DNA from: Burkholderiaceae bacterium
Lineage (GTDB): Bacteria > Pseudomonadota > Gammaproteobacteria > Burkholderiales > Burkholderiaceae_C
DNA: 5,209 nt
Direction of reading: 5' to 3'
Assembly (NCBI GenBank): GCA_029864165.1
Contig: JAOTTZ010000158.1
Location: 1-5,209 of the forward strand
The notes beneath the pieces are model-generated. The model was not told where the DNA came from. It made no database searches and worked only from the letters and a program-made list of their open reading frames with translations. Below, piece after piece: positions 1 to 5,209 of the stretch. Numbering within the stretch: position 1 is the stretch's first letter; each line of letters begins with the position of its first letter. The position numbers and the translations under genes were made by a program.

Positions 1-243
1 GATGTTTCAAGCACGGGCAATGTGCAGGCGCAGTGGCTGCGTGTGGTAAATGAATTGTTCAAGCGTACCGAAGACGTCGGCGAGCGTTTCGCCGAAGAGG
101 CGCGCCGTATTCATTACGGCGAGGTCAAGGACAGAGGCATCCGCGGCCGCGCATCGCATGTCGAGGCCGAGGCCTTGGTTGACGAGGGCATCAATGTGAC
201 GTCGCTGCCGGTGCCTGCGGCGCTGAGTGGGACGATGCAGTAA
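1..243 (+). CDS. DUF1178 family protein, C-terminal part (5' end outside window)
   Basis: The frame is open from base 1 and ends at a TAA at 241-243, leaving 80 visible residues. The GTG at 22 is an internal valine codon, not a convincing start, because the conserved sequence continues upstream of it. The visible part has WLRVVNELFKRTEDVG, then FAEEARRIHYGE, then RGIRGRAS, and ends with a short LPVPAAL segment. From memory, this order of motifs matches the C-terminal half of DUF1178 proteins: small proteobacterial proteins of unknown function, usually around 140-150 residues, with a cysteine-containing N-terminal region. That N-terminal region would lie before the window and cannot be checked here. 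No signal peptide or membrane segment is visible. It lies 65 bases upstream of fpr on the same strand, so the two could be co-transcribed. The family call is fairly firm; the function is unknown. Confidence 0.8.
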   Translation, partial: DVSSTGNVQAQWLRVVNELFKRTEDVGERFAEEARRIHYGEVKDRGIRGRASHVEAEALVDEGINVTSLPVPAALSGTMQ

Positions 244-308
244 GTCCTTATTCTTGGGCTCGGCGTGCGATGCCGTTCGCGGCAGTCCAGCGGCGCATAT
301 TTCTTATC

Positions 309-1082
309 ATGAGTGCATTCAACGAGGAGCAGGTGCTGAGCGTGCACCACTGGACCAAGAGTCTGTTCACGTTCACCACCACACGCAACCCGACGCTGCG
401 CTTCAGTAACGGGCACTTCACGATGCTAGGCCTGCGAGTTGATGGCAAGCCGCTGCTGCGCGCCTACAGCATCGTCAGCGCCAACTACGAAGAGCACCTT
501 GAGTTTCTCAGCATCAAGGTTCCCGACGGCCCGCTGACTTCGCGCCTGCAACACCTACAGGTGGGTGACACAGTCATCGTCGGCCGCAAGCCCACCGGCA
601 CCCTGGTCATCGACTACTTGCTGCCCGGCAAGCGGCTGTACCTGCTGGCGACCGGCACCGGGCTTGCCCCCTTCATGAGCATCATCCGCGACCCTGAGAC
701 TTACGAGCGGTTCGAGCAGGTGTTGCTGGTGCATGGTGTACGCAACGTTGATGAATTGGCCTATCACGACCTGCTGACCGAGCACCTGCCGGCGCACGAA
801 TTCATCGGCGACATGGTGTCTAGCCAGTTGCGCTACTACCCGACCGTGACACGCCAAAACTACCGCAATATGGGCCGCATCACCGAGCTGATGGGCAGCG
901 GCAAGATGTTTGAAGACCTTCAAGTCCCGCCACTCGACGCCAGCACCGATCGCATCATGATCTGCGGCAGTCCCGGCATGCTGCACGACCTGAAGCATTT
1001 GCTGGAGAGTCGTGGTTTCACGGAAGGCAATACCTCGATACCCGGTGATTTTGTCATCGAGCGGGCGTTTGCCGAGCAGTGA
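309..1082 (+). CDS. fpr: ferredoxin/flavodoxin-NADP+ reductase (Fpr)
   Basis: A 257-residue soluble flavoenzyme of the bacterial FNR family. It transfers electrons between NADP(H) and ferredoxin or flavodoxin in the cytoplasm, supporting redox balance, oxidative stress defence and iron-sulfur metabolism. The N-terminal FAD-binding barrel carries the RAYS motif (residues 51-54), which contacts the flavin, followed by the SIKVPDGPLTSRL stretch (68-80) typical of the family. The NADP-binding half has ATGTGLAP (114-121) and CGSPGM (219-224). The C-terminus, FVIERAFAEQ (248-257), resembles the VIEKAFVEK tail of Azotobacter/Pseudomonas-type Fpr rather than the short aromatic tail of E. coli Fpr. 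Length is normal for the family. The ATG at 309 is chosen because MSAFNEE is the usual N-terminus in Burkholderiales. An in-frame ATG at 270 would add 13 residues (MPFAAVQRRIFLI) with no visible ribosome site or family support. The Shine-Dalgarno before 309 is also poor. Confidence 0.96.
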   Translation: MSAFNEEQVLSVHHWTKSLFTFTTTRNPTLRFSNGHFTMLGLRVDGKPLLRAYSIVSANYEEHLEFLSIKVPDGPLTSRLQHLQVGDTVIVGRKPTGTLVIDYLLPGKRLYLLATGTGLAPFMSIIRDPETYERFEQVLLVHGVRNVDELAYHDLLTEHLPAHEFIGDMVSSQLRYYPTVTRQNYRNMGRITELMGSGKMFEDLQVPPLDASTDRIMICGSPGMLHDLKHLLESRGFTEGNTSIPGDFVIERAFAEQ

Positions 1083-1101
1083 GGAAGACGGTCGGTAAAA
1101 C

Positions 1102-1152
1102 ATGAGCGCGTGTGTGGGCCTGGCGTCCGGCAAGATACGCAACTCTCGATAG
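1102..1152 (+). CDS. possible 16-codon leader ORF upstream of the efflux genes (speculative)
   Basis: A short open frame ATG...TAG encoding MSACVGLASGKIRNSR sits 20 bases after the fpr stop and 90 bases before the adaptor start. The only purine-rich ribosome-binding candidate, GAGGAAG at 1081-1087, is about 14 bases from the ATG, longer than ideal. The stop codon touches the first arm of the inverted repeat at 1152-1187, an arrangement seen in leader-peptide regulation. An ORF of this length easily occurs by chance, and there is no homology support. It is recorded as a candidate only. Confidence 0.12.
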   Translation: MSACVGLASGKIRNSR

Positions 1153-1187
1153 ACAGCTAGAATTTCGCTCGCCGCGCGAGCTCTGTC
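1152..1187 (+). promoter_or_regulatory. nested inverted repeat in the pump upstream region
   Basis: Outer arms GACAG (1152-1156) and CTGTC (1183-1187) enclose a perfect 6-base inner repeat, GCTCGC (1167-1172) and GCGAGC (1176-1181), with a 3-base loop. The two stems are joined by an asymmetric internal loop. There is no T-tract directly after it, so it does not look like a classical terminator of fpr. It could be an RNA leader structure or an operator. Short GC-rich repeats also arise by chance in this genome, so confidence is low. Confidence 0.3.
1158..1163 (+). promoter_or_regulatory. possible -10 element (TAGAAT) for the efflux operon
   Basis: TAGAAT matches the sigma-70 consensus TATAAT at five of six positions and lies 78 bases before the adaptor ATG, between the arms of the inverted repeat at 1152-1187. 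No recognisable TTGACA-like hexamer occurs 16-18 bases upstream, and there is no extended TG before it. If real, it would be a weak or activator-dependent promoter. The pump needs its own promoter or read-through from fpr, and this is the best candidate visible. Confidence 0.25.
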
Positions 1188-1198
1188 AAGCTGACCAG
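1183..1198 (+). promoter_or_regulatory. imperfect palindrome, candidate operator
   Basis: GTCA (1185-1188) and TGAC (1192-1195) are perfect inverted half-sites around a 3-base spacer. The symmetry extends to CTGTCA versus TGACCAG if one extra C is allowed. It shares bases 1183-1187 with the preceding inverted repeat, so the two cannot form as RNA hairpins at the same time. It lies just after the candidate -10 and about 44 bases before the adaptor start, where a repressor could act. No regulator gene is present in the window to pair with it. Confidence 0.22.
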
Positions 1199-1241
1199 CA
1201 GTTTGTTTGCGCGCGTATTCACCTTGATACTGGACCCTTGC

Positions 1242-2444
1242 ATGCACCCCGCTTCGCTTCCGAGTATTGCCGCCCGTTCCCAGACTGGCAGTGCCCTGTG
1301 CCTGTTGGTTGGCCTGGCCTGTGCAGCCACACTGTCGGGCTGCGATAGTTCTACCGCCCAAGGCGGCCCGCCGATGGCGCCGCCCATCTCTGCTGCGCCA
1401 GCGGCACAACTGACGGTGCAAGACAGCGACGAATTCACCGCACGCATCGAGGCCACTCAGACCGTCGAAGTGCGGGCGCGCGTCGGTGGCACGCTGGAGA
1501 GCATTCACTTCGATGAAGGCAAGGACGTACAGCTTGGCCAGTTGTTGTTCAGGATCGACTCCAGCGTGTACAAAGCCGAGCTGGAGCGCGCACAAGCCCA
1601 GTTGGCGTCGGCGCGCGCCACGGCCAAACTGACCGAAAGCGAACTCGAACGTGCGCAAAAACTGCTGGCGCAAAAGGCAATCTCGCAGCAAGAAGCCGAC
1701 CAGTGGGCCGCCAACGCTCGCAACACGCAGGCCGATGTTCAGGCCGCCGAGGCCGCCGTCACCGCAGCGCGCCTGAACGTCAACTTCACCCAGATTCGCG
1801 CGCCCTTTGCAGGGCGTATCTCGCGTGCCGACATCAGCGTCGGCAATCTGATCGCCCCCGGCAGCTCGGTGCTGACCACCTTGGTGTCGCTGGACAAGGT
1901 TTACACCTACTTCGACGTCAGCGAACAGATCTACCTGCGTTACGCGGGCTTGATGCGTGGGGGTGCGCCCAAGCCAGCAGTGAGCATGGGCTTGAGCAAC
2001 GAATCGGGGTTTCCACATCGCGGCGAGATCGACTTTTTCGACAACCGCCTGAACCCCGCCACCGGCAGCATGCGCGTTCGCGCCGTGTTCAATAATCCCA
2101 AGCGCATGCTGACGCCCGGCCTGTTCGCACGCATCAGGCTCGCCAGTGGCAGCGGAGCTGACGTGGTGCTGACCCCGGATCGCGCCATCGGCACCGACCA
2201 AAGCAAACGCTTTGTCTGGGTGGTGGGCGCCGACAACATGCCGCAGTTTCGCGAGGTGCAACTCGGCGCGTTGGTCAACGGCATGCGCATCGTGAGCCAG
2301 GGTTTGAAAGCGGGCGAGTTGGTGGTCGTCAACGGCTTGCAACGCGTACGCCCGGGCGCGCCGGTCAACGCCGAAGTGCTAGAGGTTGATGCGCAGGGCA
2401 TGCCGATCGCCAAACCCGAGCCCGGGCCGCCGCCTGCGCAGTAG
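1242..2444 (+). CDS. RND efflux periplasmic adaptor (membrane fusion) lipoprotein, MexE/AcrA type
   Basis: A 400-residue adaptor that links an RND permease to an outer-membrane channel across the periplasm. The N-terminus is a lipoprotein signal with lipobox LSGC (31-34). Acylated Cys34 is followed by Asp35, the inner-membrane retention signal also found in AcrA. A Pro/Ala-rich linker leads to a split lipoyl domain (about 75-105 and 181-215), interrupted by an alpha-helical hairpin (about 106-180). The hairpin carries the RLS motif (Arg137, Leu141, Ser148) that docks on TolC-type channels. A beta-barrel (about 216-300, including FFDNRLNPATGSMRVRAVF) and a membrane-proximal domain (about 305-378, with DRAIGTDQSKRFVWVV) follow, ending in a Pro-rich tail. 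The ATG at 1242 is chosen because it gives a proper signal peptide and has GGA at 1232-1234, seven bases upstream. The in-frame TTG at 1203 would add 13 residues. The barrel motifs favour the MexE branch. The permease gene follows ten bases downstream, so the two form an operon. Confidence 0.97.
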   Translation: MHPASLPSIAARSQTGSALCLLVGLACAATLSGCDSSTAQGGPPMAPPISAAPAAQLTVQDSDEFTARIEATQTVEVRARVGGTLESIHFDEGKDVQLGQLLFRIDSSVYKAELERAQAQLASARATAKLTESELERAQKLLAQKAISQQEADQWAANARNTQADVQAAEAAVTAARLNVNFTQIRAPFAGRISRADISVGNLIAPGSSVLTTLVSLDKVYTYFDVSEQIYLRYAGLMRGGAPKPAVSMGLSNESGFPHRGEIDFFDNRLNPATGSMRVRAVFNNPKRMLTPGLFARIRLASGSGADVVLTPDRAIGTDQSKRFVWVVGADNMPQFREVQLGALVNGMRIVSQGLKAGELVVVNGLQRVRPGAPVNAEVLEVDAQGMPIAKPEPGPPPAQ

Positions 2445-2445
2445 G
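2443..2445 (+). promoter_or_regulatory. ribosome-binding site (AGG) overlapping the adaptor stop codon
   Basis: AGG overlaps the TAG stop of the adaptor gene (2442-2444) and lies nine bases before the TTG at 2455. No stronger Shine-Dalgarno lies nearby. It supports 2455 as the permease start and suggests that ribosomes finishing the adaptor re-initiate on the permease. Confidence 0.45.
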
Positions 2446-2454
2446 CCTCTGCGC

Positions 2455-5209
2455 TTGAATATCTCTCGCTTCTTTATCGACCGGCCGCGTTTTGCGGTCG
2501 TGCTGTCGATCATGATCTTCCTGCTCGGCGCGATCTCGATCTTCAAGCTGCCGATCTCCGAGTACCCGGAAGTCGCGCCACCGCAAATTATCGTGCGGGC
2601 ACAGTTCCCGGGTGCCAACGCACGTGTGATCGCCGCGACCGTGGCCACGCCGTTAGAAGAACAAATCAACGGCGTCGAGAACATGCTCTATATGGAGAGC
2701 CTGGCCAGCGCCGACGGTGCGATGACGCTCACCGTGAGTTTCAAGATCGGCACCGACCCCGAGGTTGCCGTCACCGCGGTGCAAAACCGGGTCAACCGCG
2801 CGCTGCCGCGGCTGCCCGAAATCGTGCGCCAGATCGGTGTTACGACCGAGAAGAGCTCGCCCAACTTCATCATGGTCGTGCACATGGTGTCACCGGACAA
2901 TCGCCACGACGCGCTGTACCTGCGCAACTATGCAGCTTTGAATTTGCGCAATGCCTTGCTGCGCATACCGGGCATCGGCGAGGTGATGGCTTTTGGCTCG
3001 GGCGACTACTCGATGCGCATCTGGCTCGATCCGCAAAAACTTGCCGCGCGCAATCTGACCTCGGCTGACGTGGTCGCCGCCCTGCGCGAGCAAAACGCGC
3101 AAGTTGCCGCTGGTGTTGTGGGTGCACCGCCTGCGCCGAACGGCACCGAGTTTCAACTGGCGATCAACACGCAAGGGCGGCTGAACACCGAGGAGCAGTT
3201 TGCCGATGTGATCGTCAGCACCGCGCCAGACGGCTCGCTGGTGCGGATCAAAGACATCGGCCGTGTCGAACTAGGGCCCAACACCTATGCCATGGAATCG
3301 CTGCTGAACAACAAAGAGGCGGCGGCAGTGGGCATATTCCAGGCGCCGAATTCGAACGCGCTGGCGCTTGCCGACAGCGTACGCGCGACGATGGAGGAGT
3401 TGAAGAATGACTTCCCGCCCGGCGTCGATTACACCATCGTCTACGACCCGACGCGCTTTGTACAAACATCGATCGAGAAGGTGGTCACGACCTTGATCGA
3501 AGCGGTATTGCTGGTCGTGCTGGTCGTCGTGCTGTTCTTGCAAACCTGGCGCGCTTCGATCATTCCGCTGCTGGCGGTGCCGATCAGCATCGTCGGCACC
3601 TTTGCCGTGCTGCTGGCGCTGGGCTTTTCGATCAACACCTTGACGCTGTTTGGCCTGGTGCTGGCGATCGGCATTGTGGTTGACGACGCCATCGTGGTGG
3701 TCGAAAACGTCGAGCGCAATATTGAAGAGGGCCTGTCGCCGCACGACGCCAGCATCAAGGCGATGCAAGAGGTCAGTGGCCCCATCATTGCGATTGCCCT
3801 GGTGCTTTGCGCGGTGTTTGTGCCGCTGGCCTTTGTCTCAGGGTTAGAGGGCCAGTTTTACCGCCAGTTCGCGGTCACGATCGCGATCTCGACCGTGATC
3901 TCGGCTTTCAACTCGCTCACGCTTTCGCCGGCGATGGCCGCCATCCTCTTGCACGGCAACGACGCGCCGAAAGACGCTTTGACGCGCGGCATGGACAAGG
4001 TTTTTGGCGGCTTTTTCCGCTGGTTCAATCGCTTCTTTAAACGCGGCTCTCAGGCCTATAGCGCGAGCATCACCGGCTTGGTAGTGCGGCGCAAGTCGCT
4101 GTCTTTGCTCGTGTACTTGTTGCTCTTGGGCGGCGCGGTGTTTTTTCTCTGGCGCGTGCCAGCGGGCTTTGTACCGCAGCAAGACAAGGAATATTTGATC
4201 GGCATCGCGCAATTGCCAGATGGCGCCAGCCTGCAACGCACCACCGAAGTGATACGCCGCATGAGCGAGATCACGATGAGCACGCCCGGCGTCAAGAATT
4301 CGGTGGCCTTCCCCGGCCTTTCGATCAACGGCTTCACCGCGGCGCCCAACGCGGGTATTGTGTTCTATACGCTGGACGATTTTGACAAGCGCACTTCCCC
4401 CGACATGAGCGCTGATGCCATCGCAGGCCAAGTCAACCAGCGCCTGGGCGTGATTCAAGATGCCTTTATTTTTGTCTTGTCGCCGCCACCCATCATGGCC
4501 TTGGGCAACGCAGGCGGCTTCAAGTTGCAATTGCAAGACCGGGCTTCATTGGGCGAGCCTGCGCTGTATGGCGTGGTGCAGCAACTGATGGGCGCGGTGT
4601 ACGGCAACCCGCAAAGCGGCATCACGCAGTTTTTCTCGAATTATCAAATCAACGTGCCGCAGTTGCTGGCTGACATAGACCGCACCAAGGCCAAGCAAAT
4701 GGGCGTGAACCTCACCGACGTTTACGAGACCATGCAGACCTATTTGGGGTCGCTCTACGTCAACGACTTCAACCGCTTCGGCAAGACCTATCAAGTGATC
4801 GTGCAGGCTGACGCTGCCTTTCGCGCCACGGCTGAAGACGTCGGTAACCTGAAGATCCGCAACAACCGCGGCGAGATGGTGGCGCTGCGCTCCATCATGA
4901 AGGTGACGCCCACCTTCGGGCCGGGCGCGGTGACGCGCTACAACGGCTACTACTCGGCCGACATCAACGGCGCGCCCAAACCTGGGTTCAGTTCCGGCCA
5001 GGCGCAGGCCGAGATGGAGGGTATCTTGGCCAAAACGCTGCCGCGCGGCATCAGCTACGAGTGGACTGAGCTGGTCTATCAAGAAAAGATCGCCGGCAAC
5101 ACGATGATTTTTATCTTTCCGCTGTGCGTGCTGCTGGTGTTCTTGGTGCTTGCTGCCACCTACGAGAGCTGGACGCTGCCGCTGGCCATTATCTTGATCG
5201 TGCCGACGT
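2455..5209 (+). CDS. RND efflux permease, MexF type (HAE1 family), 3' end outside window
   Basis: Inner-membrane proton-driven drug exporter, the engine of the tripartite pump. The frame is open without interruption from TTG 2455 to the window edge, giving 918 residues of the roughly 1,060 usual for the family. TTG is chosen because the next residues, NISRFFIDRPRF, match the NFSKFFIDRPIF start of MexF and no ATG lies nearby. TM1 spans about 10-28. The first periplasmic porter region spans about 30-340 and includes EYPEV, the conserved ATPLEEQINGVENMLYM stretch and GSGDYSMRIWLDP. TM2-TM6 run from about 341 to 500. TM4 carries GIVVDDAIVVVENVER with Asp410 and Asp411, the proton-relay pair equivalent to AcrB Asp407/408. 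TM7 lies at about 549-565, the second periplasmic region at about 566-882, and TM8 at about 883-902, followed by YESWTLPL. The relay lysine and arginine (AcrB Lys940, Arg971) fall beyond the window. MexF relatives export chloramphenicol, fluoroquinolones and trimethoprim; substrates here are unknown. Confidence 0.97.
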   Translation, partial: MNISRFFIDRPRFAVVLSIMIFLLGAISIFKLPISEYPEVAPPQIIVRAQFPGANARVIAATVATPLEEQINGVENMLYMESLASADGAMTLTVSFKIGTDPEVAVTAVQNRVNRALPRLPEIVRQIGVTTEKSSPNFIMVVHMVSPDNRHDALYLRNYAALNLRNALLRIPGIGEVMAFGSGDYSMRIWLDPQKLAARNLTSADVVAALREQNAQVAAGVVGAPPAPNGTEFQLAINTQGRLNTEEQFADVIVSTAPDGSLVRIKDIGRVELGPNTYAMESLLNNKEAAAVGIFQAPNSNALALADSVRATMEELKNDFPPGVDYTIVYDPTRFVQTSIEKVVTTLIEAVLLVVLVVVLFLQTWRASIIPLLAVPISIVGTFAVLLALGFSINTLTLFGLVLAIGIVVDDAIVVVENVERNIEEGLSPHDASIKAMQEVSGPIIAIALVLCAVFVPLAFVSGLEGQFYRQFAVTIAISTVISAFNSLTLSPAMAAILLHGNDAPKDALTRGMDKVFGGFFRWFNRFFKRGSQAYSASITGLVVRRKSLSLLVYLLLLGGAVFFLWRVPAGFVPQQDKEYLIGIAQLPDGASLQRTTEVIRRMSEITMSTPGVKNSVAFPGLSINGFTAAPNAGIVFYTLDDFDKRTSPDMSADAIAGQVNQRLGVIQDAFIFVLSPPPIMALGNAGGFKLQLQDRASLGEPALYGVVQQLMGAVYGNPQSGITQFFSNYQINVPQLLADIDRTKAKQMGVNLTDVYETMQTYLGSLYVNDFNRFGKTYQVIVQADAAFRATAEDVGNLKIRNNRGEMVALRSIMKVTPTFGPGAVTRYNGYYSADINGAPKPGFSSGQAQAEMEGILAKTLPRGISYEWTELVYQEKIAGNTMIFIFPLCVLLVFLVLAATYESWTLPLAIILIVPT

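Noticed and set aside
271..284. TGCCG-TTCG-CGGCA hairpin between the DUF1178 gene and fpr, considered as a terminator
   Set aside because: The stem is only 5 bases, with a G-C rather than C-G closing pair, and no T-run follows. It is more likely chance in GC-rich DNA.
1203..1241. TTG at 1203 as the adaptor start
   Set aside because: It would put 13 residues, including an acidic one, before the lipoprotein signal. The ATG at 1242 gives a standard signal peptide and has a spaced GGA upstream.
1112..1348. 78-codon plus-strand frame spanning the intergenic region and the adaptor signal peptide
   Set aside because: It overlaps the adaptor start out of frame, begins with GTG without a ribosome site, and resembles no known protein.
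555..2342. 595-codon open frame on the minus strand opposite fpr and the adaptor gene
   Set aside because: It lies antisense to two well-supported genes. Its translation is low-complexity, rich in His, Gln, Ala, Arg and Gly, with no family motif. This is the usual antisense shadow of GC-rich coding DNA.
3271..3768. 165-codon minus-strand frame inside the permease gene
   Set aside because: The His/Gln/Asp-rich low-complexity translation is antisense to the TM2-TM4 coding region, so it is a shadow.
3844..4536. 230-codon minus-strand frame inside the permease gene
   Set aside because: It is fully antisense to conserved RND sequence. It contains charged His/Arg/Asp-rich runs mirroring the sense codons and has no recognisable domain.
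4546..5082. 178-codon minus-strand frame inside the permease gene
   Set aside because: It is antisense to the second periplasmic region of the permease, and nothing in the translation resembles a known protein.

Overview
The window reads as an ordinary chromosomal stretch of a GC-rich betaproteobacterium, most likely Burkholderiales and possibly Comamonadaceae. This is inferred from the high GC content, the codon use, and the resemblance of the ferredoxin reductase and the DUF1178 gene to proteins of that order. No sequence search was run. All four genes lie on the + strand.

Layout. Bases 1-243 hold the 3' end of a DUF1178-family gene whose 5' part lies outside the window. After a 65-base gap, 309-1082 encodes a complete FAD-dependent ferredoxin/flavodoxin-NADP+ reductase (fpr). 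A 159-base intergenic region (1083-1241) carries short inverted repeats, a possible -10 element and a possible 16-codon leader ORF, but no regulator gene. Bases 1242-2444 encode a complete periplasmic adaptor (membrane fusion) lipoprotein of the AcrA/MexE type. Ten bases after its stop, at a TTG start (2455), begins a MexF-type RND inner-membrane efflux permease. It stays open to the window edge, with 918 of roughly 1,060 expected residues visible.

How the genes work together. The adaptor and permease form a two-gene (or longer) operon encoding the inner-membrane and periplasmic parts of a tripartite drug or solvent efflux pump. The adaptor keeps the RLS motif used to dock on a TolC/OprM-type outer-membrane channel, whose gene is not in the window and may lie downstream. 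The permease keeps the paired aspartates of the proton relay in TM4. The DUF1178 and fpr genes are a separate housekeeping pair. Fpr moves electrons between NADPH and ferredoxin or flavodoxin and has no evident mechanistic link to the pump.

I see no mobile element, CRISPR array, tRNA, rRNA or broken gene. I found no convincing novel system. The points worth a second look are the structured intergenic region upstream of the pump, the TTG start coupled to the adaptor stop, and the start choice of fpr.
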